From: Acridotheres tristis
Taxonomy: Eukaryota > Chordata > Aves > Passeriformes > Sturnidae
Direction of reading: 5' to 3'
Assembly (NCBI GenBank): GCA_037013685.1
Contig: CM072919.1
Coordinates: 34,163,820-34,227,819, forward strand
DNA: 64,000 nucleotides
The stretch's first letter is position 1. Each line of letters opens with the position of its first letter. Made by a program: the position numbers and the translations under genes. Shown piece after piece: positions 11,924 through 24,190 of the stretch. Under the pieces are notes generated by a model. The model ran no database searches. It worked only from the letters and a program-made list of their open reading frames with translations, and had not been told where the DNA came from.

Positions 11924-12126
11924 CTGAAGAAAAATGTGGAAATGAAATGCAGATTTCTGCTGTTACACATTGCATTGTTTCCTCCAATTTTTCTCTGTCA
12001 AGCTTTTTGTTTTAAGGCACAGAGTTTTTTAAAAGCTGTAAGCTGAATGTAAAATGTCAGCTGGCTGAGCCTGGTTTGGCAGTCAGGTAATATCAACTGG
12101 TACCTGCAGTCAATTCATTTCCACAG

Positions 12127-12789
12127 TGACGTTTCTTCCATCCACTGCCCACCTCACCTGGGCTACCGGCTAGCTCCGGGAAGCTGCGTCAGTGAGGGGC
12201 CCCTCTCCGGCACCTCTCTGGGAGCCGCAGAAGGGGTGTAGCAACAGCTACGCCTGGGCGAGTCGTCTGGGAGGGATAAAGAGTCGCAGGAGAGACCTTT
12301 CACGATTCTGGGGGAAGGGATTTATTGAAGGAAAAGGTAACAAGTCCGAAGCTTGTGGGGAGGAACCGCAAAAGGCAATTTAAAGGGGTCTACACAGGCT
12401 TAAGTACGGGGGAGGAGCAAGGGGAAGGCACAGAACTCTGGCCAATAATGGTTAATGGGGGCAGGTACAGAAGGTGGGGAAAGGGGTACACTGAACCAAT
12501 AAGGTAAACCGAGGGTGGGGATACATACAGTATAACCAATCATGGATACAAGAGGGAATGCTTGACATAGAAATTTCTGGAAGAAAGGGAGGGGCTACAA
12601 AGGATTGACATCCCGTGGGGCAGGGTTTAGGGTGAGGGACAGGGAAGGTTCCAGATAAACGGGAGGGGTTTAGGATGATTGACTAGGACAAGGGTGGGAA
12701 AGGGAAAAACCATTGTGTACTTAACTTAGGGGAAAGAAACTGGGACGAACCATCAACACAGAATTAACATTAAACAACATAACACAACA
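12127..12789 (-). mobile_element. solo LTR, ERVK type, minus orientation
   Basis: This 663-bp element begins TGACG and ends CAACA on the plus strand. It is flanked by a perfect 6-bp duplication CCACAG (12121-12126 and 12790-12795). Six-base duplications are typical of ERVK-like avian retroviruses. On the minus strand the order is U3, an AATAAA signal (TTTATT at 12321-12326 on plus), then U5. No gag, pol or env lies beside it, so it is a recombined solo LTR. Its ends and layout resemble the LTR at 62128-62680. Confidence 0.88.
12321..12326 (-). promoter_or_regulatory. LTR polyadenylation signal AATAAA
   Basis: The reverse complement reads AATAAA, placed in the downstream third of the minus-oriented LTR as expected for the R region. 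This supports the assigned orientation. Confidence 0.6.
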
Positions 12790-12795
12790 CCACAG

Positions 12796-14184
12796 GACAC
12801 CTTCAGTTCCTAATTTTCTGCCAGTTTTATTATTTAGATAAATATATTACCTTTTCTCATCACAGATCTATCTCTATGAGTAGGCTAGAATACTACACTG
12901 AACTCAGGGGTCCCTCCCATTCATAGCACTGCTTTACATAGATGTTTCCCCCACTCCATGAATTTCTTGGTTTACGATATTGCAGAGAACAGCAAAGGTG
13001 TGACATATGGTTATCTTTGTGGGAAACAGCAATGCGAAACTGAGATCCAGACACACAACTTCCGTATGGTGGCCTCATGCATCCCCTGAGTGAGCTGTGC
13101 CTCAACCACTCACCCTGTAAATCCATTCCAATGTGAGGGAAAACCTTTTAACTTGAGCTTCAGTAAAGAGGCTTTAAATAGCCATTTATCTTATCTAATC
13201 TACAAGATTCAAGATAATACACAAAGTGTTGAGCACTTCATCTGGGATAATATGAAATAGCATACAGTTGAGCTAATATGAAATTATATAAAATGAAATA
13301 ATATGAAATAACTCTGTAAACACCAAAATTAGGTGATGCCTGAGCAGTTAGACAAATTTTTCATGTCTTGTATAACTGAAGACACTGTTTTCACCATTTC
13401 AACAGCAATTTTAACTACCCACAGCATTTTCTCACTGTTGAATAGGTTCTCCTGGCCCCCACATCTTTGGATTCCTCACATGGGTGCATAGGCCAGTTTC
13501 TCAGTTCATTGAAACCACTCCAAAATACTTTTATGTCGGCGAAATGATACAGATTTATGCTGACTGATCTACTCAGTTTTCCTACTGACAAAGAAAACAG
13601 ATTTTCAGGTAAACAACTCTTTTTCTGTTGGCTGCTTTCTAGCATCCACAGTCAGGCAGAAAAATTCATCTATCTGACACAGATGTTTGAGCAGCTGAGC
13701 AAGGAGAGAAATGATTGCAGATTATCATACTTTGTTGTTGGATGTGTTCCTCATTAGGACCATATATCCACAGTGATTAAAAAGCACTATACAAAACCAT
13801 ACTTCTATGTCATTTATGGCCTTCCTGAACTAGCACCATCTATAGATAGAAGAACCTTGTCATGCATTCGCCTGTAGTTGCATTTAAGTCTGCTTGTTCC
13901 ACCTCCATTGTCTTGATTGCAGCTCCAAGCCAACCACAGTGTAATCTCTCTCAAGGCAGCAAATGGATGTAGCCACTGCTATAATTCTTTGCATTTTAAT
14001 CTCTTCAGAAGCTGAGATAGCAAGGGGGAAACATTGGTCTTATCAAAAGAGGTTTACATGAAATGTGGCAGAATATTTTCCCCTCTCATAGTTAAGAAAA
14101 CTGAACCCCAAACAAAAGGCTGGCTATTAAATTACCTTTTCCCTGGTTTGTGTTATTTATCATATCTACAGACTTCAAATCCCC
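12796..14184. other. no recognisable gene or repeat
   Basis: A/T-rich unassigned sequence. It includes short AATATGAAATA repeats near 13250-13310. Open frames are short and lack splice support. Confidence 0.5.
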
Positions 14185-14256
14185 TTATGACGGGGAGGCA
14201 GGAACTTGGTGATCTTGAAAGGTGCCTTCCAACCCAAACCACACTATGATTCTGTT
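14185..14256 (+). mobile_element. CR1 LINE 3' tail fragment, plus orientation
   Basis: The last roughly 70 bp of a CR1 are recognisable from GGTGATCTTGAAAGGTGCCT, CCAACCCAAACC and the tail ACTATGATTCTG. A very short, heavily 5'-truncated copy. Confidence 0.85.
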
Positions 14257-15879
14257 CCATGAGGATTGATGCTGGGGCTGGGACAGACATGCTGTTCAGA
14301 GATGAAACTTGACCTTCAATTCCCATATCACAAACTAACAAATTATGCCCGTTTTCCTCTATTTGCATGGTGAGGTTGAAGGCAGATGCTCCTGAGAAAC
14401 TGCAACTAAATGCAGTACGCAGAGCTCGTGCCTTTCAATGCATAGTTGGCATGACATACAAATCTGTGTATTTTACAATAAAAGGAGGAATGAGAGCGGA
14501 CGAATTTGGATAGAAAATTAAACTAAGAACATTGAGGAGAGCCATTCCTTCTTGTAGGCTGCTTACCAGCAGAAGTTTCTTCCTTCCTTTCTTCACCTTT
14601 TTTATGAAGGATTCATTACAGACTTATGCCATTCCTTTTCTATTCCAAAAGCATGCAGAAAATGGAAACGTGTGTGTTGTACAGTTGTAATACAGCTGGA
14701 AATTTCTGAAATACACAAAGAATAACCAAATACTTCAAATTTCTTGTGTGTTTGTTAGTAAAATCTATCACCTCGGGGCAAAAATCACAGAGAAGGTTGA
14801 TCAATTCTTATAATGTTCTAGGCATCTTTTGGTAAAGATGATGCCTGGGGAGATCAAGCTTCCAATTTAGTCTTTTCTGGTTTTGGCTTCTTTCATGAAT
14901 GAAATCCTTTTTCATGTGTAAGGTTAAATATATTTTCTGTGGATGAAATGTTCTGGGCGTAAGAGTAGCCTGGCATCTGCGGTCTTGCAACACTGACTTT
15001 ATTTACGATTGATTTTATTTATTTTTAATACTTTTAATAGTTTGTATCCTCAAGACCATGCTGAAAACATTGATCTTTCCTGTTTCAAGGTTTGTTTTTA
15101 CTTTAGTGGTAGATTCATTAATTACTTCATAAATACTTAATCATTTACCACACGTGAGTGTGTTTCCATCATTTTTAGGAGTGTGACTTCTATTTTCCTG
15201 TGTTTTGTAAAAATGACACCACATTTTACTGCCTTTCCCAAAGACAAAAGGCTTCCATTGGCTACTCTTGTCTCTCTGTGACCCTATGTACTGATTCTGA
15301 CTGTGTTAACAGCTTCAGAGCTACTCACTGGATACCTATTTAAAAGGACATCTTTTGGGGAATATAAAGCTGGATGTTTACAAACATGGTATTTATAGTC
15401 TTTGCATCAGGAAGAGGCTTCCCTTGCCTCTTGTCTGGGGCTGATTCCTGCCATGAGGAACAAATACTTTCACTTTCAGGGATATTTCCCAGACCTCAAG
15501 GTGAAAAGACCCTCTGTGTTAATTCTGCTGATAACAAAAAAGCATCAGGAATAGGCTTTTGTAGGCAACCTCTCCCCAGGCTGTGGGAGCATTCACTCCA
15601 TGTGGTGTACATGTTACATACCAATACTGAGCACAGCACTGTAAGAGCAAAATAAAGCTAAAGCAATTGTTTTGGGGATGTAAACTCAGGAAAAAAAAAA
15701 AAAAAAAGAAAAAACCCAAACCAGAACATAACAAAAAAACCACAAAGGATTTTATTCTCTACTTCCAACCAACAAGCAATGTCTGGCCACTTCATGGGAA
15801 GCAGGGCTTCAGCACACAAAGCAGATGGTCCAAAAGACAAACACGGTAAGCAATAAAGGCCACATCTTCCTACTCCTTT
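14257..15879. other. no recognisable gene; poly-A at about 15690-15706
   Basis: Unassigned A/T-rich sequence with a run of about 17 A residues near 15690. No splice-flanked open frame was found. Confidence 0.5.
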
Positions 15880-16165
15880 CCCTTAGGTTTTGTACCTGGA
15901 CAGACATCCTATGATATGGAATACCTCTTGGGTCAGTTTGGGTTGGCTGTCCCAGCTATGTGCCCTTCCAGGATCCTGCCCACCCCCAGCCTCCTGGTCT
16001 GTGTGGGGTGGAATGTTGGGGAGAGAGGCTGGTGCTGTGCCAGCACTGCTCAGCAGCAGCCAAGACTCTGCTGTGCTGTCAGAACCTTTCAAAGCACAGC
16101 AATGGGAGGGCTGCTGTGGGAAAATGAACTCTACCTCAGCCAGACCAAATATACTCTGACACAAG
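15880..16165 (+). mobile_element. LTR-retrovirus 3' remnant, plus orientation
   Basis: It matches by eye a phrase set that is widespread in bird genomes: ATATGGAATACCTCTTGGGTCAG, a GTTGGCTGTCCCAGC block, CCCACCCCCAGCCTCCTGG, GCACTGCTCAGCAGCAGCC, then AACTCTACCTCAGCCAGACC. I take it as an old ERVL-related remnant. No clear terminal duplication is visible, so its limits are approximate. Confidence 0.55.
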
Positions 16166-16390
16166 GAGGTGGCATTTTTCTGAGAAGAGAAGGAGAGACA
16201 GAGCACAGGATGCACTGGCAACTCTTTAGATTAGGGAAGATGCGAATGTGTGAGCTAATTTTTTCCAAAGAGAATTAATTGGCTTACTGAGTTTAAACAG
16301 ATGCCTGCATTTATAGCCATATGAGCATTTGTGCTGGTTGGGGAATAGGCATAAGAAAATGTAGAGGAAATGAAGGACAATATATGGAGA

Positions 16391-17774
16391 AGGATTCCAG
16401 GAAGGATTCCAGGAAGGAAGGATTCCAGGAAGGAAGGATTCCAGGAAGGAAGGAAGGATTCCAGGAAGGAAGGAAGGATTCCAGGAAGGATTCCAGGAAG
16501 GGAGGGAGGGAGGGAGGGAGAGAGGAAGGTAGGAAGGAAGGCAGGAAGGAAGGCAGGAAGGAAGGCAGGAAGGATTCCAGGAAGGAAGGATTCCAGGAAG
16601 GAAGGATTCCAGGAAGGAAGGATTCCAGGAAGGAAGGATTCCAGGAAGGAAGGATTCCAGGAAGGAAGGATTCCAGGAAGGAAGGATTCCAGGAAGGAAG
16701 GATTCCAGGAAGGAAGGATTCCAGGAAGGAAGGATTCCAGGAAGGAAGGATTCCAGGAAGGATTCCAGGAAGGATTCCAGGAAGGAAGGATTCCAGGAAG
16801 GAAGGAAGGAAGGATTCCAGGAAGGAAGGAAGGAAGGAAGGAAGGATTCCAGGAAGGAAGGATTCCAGGAAGGAAGGATTCCAGGAAGGAAGGATTCCAG
16901 GAAGGAAGGAAGGAAGGAAGGAAGGAAGGAAGGAAGGAAGGAAGGAAGGAAGGAAGGAAGGAAGGAAGGAAGGAAGGAAGGAAGGAAGGAAGGAAGGAAG
17001 GAAGGAAGGAAGGAAGGAAGGAAGGAAGGAAGGAAGGAAGGAAGGAAGGAAGGCAGGAAGGAAGGCAGGAAGGCAGGAAGGAAGGAAGGCAGGAAGGAAG
17101 GAAGGAAGGAAGGAAGGAAGGAAGGAAGGAAGGAAGGAAGGAAGGAAGGAAGGAAGGAAGGAAGGAAGGAAGGAAGGAAGGAAGGAAGGAAGGAAGGAAG
17201 GAAGGAAGGAAGGAAGGAAGGAAGGAAGGAAGGAAGGAAGGAAGGAAGGAAGGAAGGAAGGCAGGAAGGAAGGCAGGAAGGCAGGAAGGCAGGAAGGCAG
17301 GAAGGCAGGAAGGCAGGAAGGCAGGAAGGAAGGAAGGAAGGAAGGAAGGAAGGAAGGAAGGAAGGAAGGAAGGAAGGAAGGAAGGAAGGAAGGAAGGAAG
17401 GAAGGAAGGAAGGAAGGAAGGCGGAAGGAAGGAAGGAAGGAAGGAAGGCAGGAAGGAAGGAAGGCAGGAAGGAAGGAAGGCAGGAAGGAAGGGAAGGAAG
17501 GAAGGAAGGAAGGAAGGAAGGAAGGAAGGAAGGAAGGAAGGAAGGAAGGAAGGAAGGAAGGAAGGAAGGAAGGAAGGAAGGAAGGAAGGAAGGAAGGAAG
17601 GAAGGAAGGAAGGAAGGAAGGAAGGAAGGAAGGAAGGAAGGAAGGAAGGAAGGAAGGAAGGAAGGAAGGAAGGAAGGAAGGAAGGAAGGAAGGAAGGAAG
17701 GAAGGAAGGAAGGAAGGAAGGAAGGAAGGAAGGAAGGAAGGAAGGAAGGAAGGAAGGAAGGAGGGAAGGAAGGA
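16391..17774. repeat. GGAA-family satellite array with embedded TTCCAGGAA units
   Basis: A purine-strand array of about 1.38 kb. The first part (about 16391-16910) is a higher-order repeat built on a 16-bp unit GATTCCAGGAAGGAAG plus a 12-bp variant; I count 27 GATTCCAGGAA copies. A GGGA/GGCA-rich block interrupts at about 16500-16570. The rest is nearly pure (GGAA)n with scattered GGCA variants near 17050-17100, 17260-17330 and 17420-17490. The two roughly 490-codon open frames across it arise because the unit lacks stops; they are not genes. Exact length is likely to differ between individuals and assemblies. Confidence 0.97.
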
Positions 17775-20700
17775 CTTACAGTGAAATTATAATAAATATC
17801 TTCTTTCTAAATAAAGAGCTGGTGTCATACATCCTTCTAACGTCCATGGGTGAGATAGCTTCTCTATAATGAGCAAGTCTGATCAAGACTGGTTTGACTA
17901 AAATCCCAAAGCCCAGACGGAAATTTATTCCTGTTCCTCTTCCTTTTGCCTCCTAGGAAGCCAGAGAGCAAAGCAAATTGCAACAATTTGTGACTGTAAA
18001 GCAAACACAGAGTTCTAATTATATTGTTTTTCACCAACAGTTGCTTTAAATACACTATCCTGGCTTGTATTTGCTTTTCTAAAGCCCATTAGTTCTGTCA
18101 GTAGTGTTTTTCCCGGAGGAGAAAGTTATTCTAGCTGAGAAAGCTTTGATTATTTTCATTATTATCTGAGACACTTGCACAACTTACAAAACATTCACTA
18201 TGGCCTCCAGCCTCTTCAAATGCTGCTGTCTGTCTTCAGCATCCCTTGATTTGGTTTAAGAGGTTCATCTAATTCAACTGACAGAAAATAATTTAGTCAG
18301 CTCTTAAAGCAGGTTTCTTTCTTGACCTACAAATCTAATTTCCAATCAGCAGTTGCTCTTCGATTGCCTTAAAAATTTAGACCTAGACAGACAGATGGAC
18401 TGATGTGCTGTATTCTGGTGCCCTTTTATTTACTTTGCATTCTGGATGTCATGACATGCTCTCATGGCACATCCTTGCACGTGTTTTGTCTTTCACAGTG
18501 CTGGTTGTATATAGATTCTGAACAGTAGCTAATTGACCACTGATTATCAGTCTAAGTATTAAGAGGAGAGCACCAACTCCAAGGCTGTTTTTCTAAGGAT
18601 AACTAACAAAAGGAGGAGAGCAGATCAGGCAGTTTTAAGTTAGTGTCTGTGCTGAGTGGCTCTAACATACTACAAAAACAACATACATTTTGGGAAAGTG
18701 CCTTGTGTCATAACTTACATGAATATCTTTTTCTTTCAAATTTTTAAGATGCTTCCATACTGCTAAGACTTAAAGCAATTACATCCTTGGTCTCCCTTCA
18801 TAAAAAAACAGGAGAGGAAGGGAAAGAGATCACTATGGATGAGTTGAGACCTTCTGGTCAAACTGAAGGACAAGAATGAAATGCATAGAGAGTGGAAGCA
18901 GAGACATTATGATGCTGCTTTATCTTTACAATTTGCTTTGTCATGAATTTAATGTATATGTAAATTAATGTAGATGTAAAGTCATTTCCTTTGGCTAATG
19001 CCAGATGAAAGAACACCTCCCATCAGAATATTGTTGCAGTTAACTTAAGAAATGGCTGTAATTACGAAGAGCTTTTCTGCCAGAGGGAAGAACAATGCAT
19101 TTAAAATTCCTCTTATATTGTGAACTTTCATCCTGTTACAAAGGAGCTGGGAGGAGGCCAAAGTGTAACATTTCAGGTTGGTTATAAGGTGTAATCACTC
19201 CTAGGGCTGAAACACCCCTATGTGGGATGAAGACCAAGGGCCTAGGCAAGGGCTGTCTTATTATCCAGAGCCTGCATTGTGCACCAACTGTGTTATCTTT
19301 GCAGGTAGAGAAATGCATAATTGACATGGAGATGGCTAGAGGACATGGTCTGGTAGCGACAGAATGGTCCTCTTTTGTCTCTAAAGAGCCAGGCAGAACT
19401 AAAAGAAATTGTATGACCAGAACATTGAAGGATGCTATGGGTAAAAAAAAAAAAAATAACTTTTGCCTGATTCAACATTATTTAAATATTAAAATGTATC
19501 ATATGCTAATAATTTCAATAAGTACATGCTACCACATATATGACTATATTTCTTAAGTCTCTGACTTGATCATGCTGTATGTAAAGAACTGGAAGAGGAT
19601 AAGATCGGGCTGTATATAAGGAGGGTAGAAATTTCACCCAGTTAGGAGGAAGACCAAAGACCTTGAAGGCAGTTGATGAAGACAATATCTGCATCTTCAC
19701 ACTAGTTCTCCTGCAATCCGTCTTGGATCACTGTAGGAAGTCCTCTCGGTGCATATTCTGAGTTGAAGAAAGGTGGTTATGAGAGTAACAAGGGATACTG
19801 CAGCCTAAACTTGATATGCAGGCTCAGATGGGTAAATATAAGCGGGAAAATTATGTAAGAACATGTTCCACATACAATTGCATTCAAGGTGGAAGACAAA
19901 CCAATGTAATTTTATTACAATTCGCCATCTCTGCCAGAAACCACAGACAAATTCAGTAAACCAACATGGTCCTGGCATTAGTTAAGTTATTCCCTAAAAT
20001 GTACTAAGGTGGACATACTGGTGTATCCTAGCAATTTTGACTGGCAGATCTCAGGAACGGAGAGAGTATTTTTTTTTTGTCCACAATTGCACAACTAGTA
20101 ATGCATCACATATTATAGTGGATATTACTTGGTGAGATGCTTAAGGAACAGAGCATCTACAGCTGCATTGTTGGAGTTTGTCTAACTCCAAGGATCTAAA
20201 ATTATTCATGACAGATTGCCCTGTTCCTCTGTAGATGAATTAAATCAGGGCCATAATTAGGAGCTTGATACAGCACTGTGGGTGTGACCTTGTCATGCAG
20301 AAAATCACTTTGAAAAGAGAAAGGATCAGAGATTCTGAGAATTTGTTTTCTAATTTTCATTAAAAAAGGTCTTTGGAATGCAAAACAATTTTGACTAAAA
20401 ATGGAACAGTCATTCTAAGTAATGTGAGAGATGGTTAATAACTTAGACAATGTCTCTTTTTATCAGCTTCTAAAATACAAAATATAGACAAATATACAAA
20501 ATATACAAAAATATACAAAATATAGGAAATAATATGAATTCAAGAAAGAGGACTTATTAGAATGGGCTTTGTCTATTTCTGGCTTAATATATTTTTGCTT
20601 TTTGATCCATAGAAGTTTCCAGTTTTTTGATAGTGACACAAATGCAAATAGCAGTATCCATTATCTTATTTTCTTCCTTTTAAAGAGTTAAAGGGGAGTA

Positions 20701-20875
20701 GCCATATAAAGTATAGTGACCTATCCTAACTACGAACAAGAGTCCTGGAGTATTCTGAAGATTATTGGTAATAAATCTGGCATTTGCATAACTGAGGAAT
20801 GAACAAGGGTGGTTGCTTCACTGTGTCTGACATTTGAGAAAAAGAAAGAAGGAATCAGGGATGTGAATGGTGGGA
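17775..20875. other. no recognisable gene
   Basis: A/T-rich unassigned sequence. It contains short homopolymers (about 19443, about 20070) and a degenerate ATACAAAAT tandem at 20475-20525. No clear mobile element or exon. Confidence 0.5.
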
Positions 20876-21475
20876 GCTGCTGGACAGTACCATGCAGAGA
20901 AGGAGCTGGGGGTCCTGCTGGACAGCAAGCTGACTGTGAGCCAGCCATGCACCCTCAGGCCTCCAGCAGCCTGGACTGGGCAAGGAATAGAACTGTCAGC
21001 AGGGAAAGGGATGTGATCTGTCCCTTCTTTCTCTCAGCAGAGTTGAAGCCGTGGCTGGAATGTGGGGGTTCAATTCCACGTGTTCCAGTACAACAGAGAC
21101 ATGGACTTTCTGAAGGAAGTTCAGTGAAGGCAGTGGAGCATCTTTTGTACAAGAGGAGGGTCAGAGAGCCATGACTGTTCAGCCCAGGGAAGTGAAGGCT
21201 CAGGAGAGCAGTACCAATGTGTGCAAATAGTTAAGTGAAGAGAATGAAGAAGAGGAAGCTTGAAAATACTTGGTGTTACCCAATGACAGAATCACAAGTA
21301 ATGGGCACAAGCTGAAACATGAGAAATTTCATTAAAGCATAAGAAAAAATTAATTTATTGCAAGGATGGTCAGAGTAGAAGGGGCTGCCCAGACAAGTTG
21401 TGAAGTTTCCAGCTTCAGAGTCCAACGGGAAACAGCCTGGGATATCTTGGTCCTTCAGACTGTTATGAGCGGAAA
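20876..21475 (+). mobile_element. degraded CR1 LINE fragment, plus orientation
   Basis: Recognisable CR1 ORF2 phrases occur in order: GAGAAGGAGCTGGGGGTCCT (EKELGVLLDSKLT), GTACAACAGAGACATGGA, then GTCAGAGTAGAAGGGGCTGC near the C-terminus. Indels break the frame and the reverse-transcriptase core is missing. The tail motif is not clear at the 3' side. Confidence 0.8.
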
Positions 21476-23296
21476 GATTGTCAATTTTCAGTTATAAAAC
21501 AGTTCAGTGATGCAAACCCATGTCATTCAAACCCATTAGTAATAGGCTCAAAGGGTCCTTGCCAAAGTCAAGACAAAGTTCATCTGTGTACAAACAGGCG
21601 CAAGATTCTTTGCTCTTATCCCATAACACAAAGTCATCCTCAGATCAAAGGTGTGCTATTCTGCTGCCTTGCCAGAATACCCAAAAAACCAAGGAGCTGC
21701 AGTAAACTGAAGTTCCAAATCTTAACTCCACAGCAATGGTGTTACCTCCTTTTTAACTGGAACCTAGGATGTTGACTACACTGTGCAAGTCAGTTTGTCC
21801 TCCTTTGATAAAGGCATATGAGTCCCTCTAGTTCTCATACTGGCTTTTAAACATGTAATATCTTGAAAAAAAAATCCTATCAGGAGATCTACTCTTCTCT
21901 TCTATTGCAGCAGCATTTTTTAGAAGTGAAACTTATTACAACTAATGTGCAACAGAAGAAAACACTTGTTTCTCTTCAGTCAGGAAAGACCCCTAGTCAA
22001 TTTGGAATGGTTAATTTTTTTTTTCTTGATGTGTGATTTAGATGCTGGACTGAAAGCCATGTATTCAGAGTAAATTTTATAGACAGTGAAAGAAAAAGAA
22101 GCCATTTATCCCTGTTTTTTGTTTCCCAAGTGTAAATTCTCTCTCTGGGATTGTACTGTTCTGGAAAAGCCTCTCTTAGTCCTGCAGAGTTCTATGACTT
22201 TTCGCTACACTCTGACTTCAGTTGGTAAAAGATTTGTTGAGACTTTCACAGCTCTCATGAGTAGGAACAAACATTGTGATGTTTCAAGCAGATCTGTCTC
22301 ACGATTTTATTTTCTGGTTTGCTTTCACCTTCTAGACTCAGACACTTGAAGAACAAAACTTTCAGCCTTGTGTAAAAATCGGCTTTCTTTTCCTGATGCA
22401 GTCAAATTGTACAGTCTATAGCAACTACCAGGATATCTGATAGATAGCCAAGGTTTTTTGTCTTCTTTCCAGAAAGCAAAAAAAAAAAAAGCCAAAGACA
22501 AGTTTATTCTCTTTGTTGGGTATGTGGAGTTTATGTTCTGGTTTTGTTGGATTTATTTCGACATTTTAAAGAAAATCACCTGCAGGAACCATTCCACTTG
22601 AAACTGTCATATCTCCCTCTTGGAAGAGGCGAGATCCTTGAAAGAAGAGAGTGAAGAGCTCATTGTAGATATAGCGATCTAGCCTATGACATTTGAATTA
22701 CGAAAAAGCTGCTGGGAAGGAAAGTGGAATGGAGCCTGAACATCCCTTGTCCCTCTCAAGCTTGTTTTCTTCATGGACAAATTTTGAACAATTTCTTTGG
22801 TATTACTTTCACTCCATTGCTTCACAGTCCCCTCCTGGAGCAGCTCAGTAAATGTGAGGAATAGACAGTTCTTTGAACAGTCTACACAATAAAGGAGACA
22901 TTAATGCTCCATCACAAAACTGTTGTTGCTACCACAATATTCAATTCTTGTTGCCATGGGTAGTAGTTCCTCTAATTAACTATTCATTTTAACACTTTAA
23001 CCTTTGTGTTTACCTGAAAGCATATGAACACATCAATCAAAATAATAAATACCTAGTTATAGATAATATCTCTAGGATAACATCAGGCAGGTTGCCATCC
23101 TAGGCTTACTCCATTCAGGCTGGAAATCCAGTGCAAGTCTTAAATATTTTTTCTTGGCCAGTATAACAATCTCACCTGCTTGATATTCAGTGAGTGATGG
23201 TGGAAGAGTTGCAGTTAGTAATTCTCGGAAGGCTGTATTGTACATGGTCAGATTACACTAGAATTAATGGGGAAAATAGTAAATATGAACCCAAAT
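21476..23296. other. no recognisable gene
   Basis: Unassigned A/T-rich sequence up to the polypyrimidine tract. No exon with convincing splice sites was found. Confidence 0.5.
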
Positions 23297-23409
23297 CTCC
23301 CCCCTTCCCTTCCCCCCCCCCCTCCCTCCCCCTCCCCCTCCCCCTCCCCCCCTCCCCTCCCCCTTCCCCCCCCCCCCCCCCCCTCCCCCCCTCCCCCCCC
23401 CCTCCCCCC

Positions 23410-23449
<40 letters not shown>

Positions 23450-24190
23450 CCCCCCCCCCCCTCCCTCCCCCTCCTCTCCCCCCCCCTCCCCCGCTCCCCC
23501 CCCCCCCCCCTCCCTCCCTTCCTCCCCCCCCCCCCCCCCCCCCCCCCCCCCCGCCCCTCCCCTCCCCCTCTCCCCCCCTCCTCTTCCCCCCCTCCCCCCC
23601 CCCCCCCCCCTCCTCCCCGCCCCCCCCCCCCCCCTCCCCCCCCCCCCCCTCCCCCCCCCGCCCCCCCCCCCCCCCTCCCCCTCTCCCCCTCCCCTCCTCC
23701 CCCCCCCCCCCCCCCCCCCCTCCCTCCCCTTTCCCCCCCCCGCCCCCCCCTCCTCTCCCCCTCCCCTCCCCCCCCCTCCCTCCCTCCCTCCCCTCCCCCC
23801 CCCCCCCCCGTCCCCCCCCCCTCTCTCCCCCCCTCTCCCCCCCTCCTCTTCTCCCTCTCCCCCCCCCCTCCCTCCCCTCCCTCCCTCTCCCCTCCCCCCC
23901 CCCTCCCCCGCCCCCCCCCCCCTCCCCCCCCTTCCCCCCCTCCCCTCCCTTGGCCCTTCCCTTCTTTTCCCCTTTCCCGTTCCTCTTCCCTCCCCTCCCC
24001 TCTTTTCCCCCCCTCCCCTTCCCTGCCCTCTCCCTCCCCGCCCGCTCTCTCACCCATTCTCACCGCCTTTCCTCCTCCTCCCCCCCCCCTTTCCCCCTCT
24101 CACCCTCTAATCCCCCCCCCTCCGCCCTCCCCTTCCTCTTCCCCCCCTTCTACCCCCCTTTTTTCCCTCCTGCTTCTCTTCCCCTCTTTT
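23297..24190. repeat. about 0.9-kb almost pure C/T (polypyrimidine) tract
   Basis: Nearly all bases are C or T on the plus strand. C runs of 5 to more than 20 are broken by single T or CT. G is rare until about 23950, after which purines become more frequent. The minus strand is therefore an extreme G-rich polypurine tract, able in principle to form G-quadruplexes, with an i-motif on the plus strand or a triplex. The long proline-rich and glycine-rich open frames over it (for example 23194-24210 plus, 23248-24063 minus) are compositional artefacts. Homopolymer errors in the assembly are likely here. Confidence 0.95.

Noticed and set aside
16321..17869. Two open frames of 487 and 499 codons made of KEGR/EGRK-type repeats
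   Set aside because: They follow the GGAA array exactly; the repeat unit contains no stop codons in those frames. No promoter, splice or protein family supports them.
21060..21075. GGTTCAATTCC, which fits a tRNA B box
   Set aside because: It lies inside a CR1 fragment, and no A box or cloverleaf can be drawn upstream.
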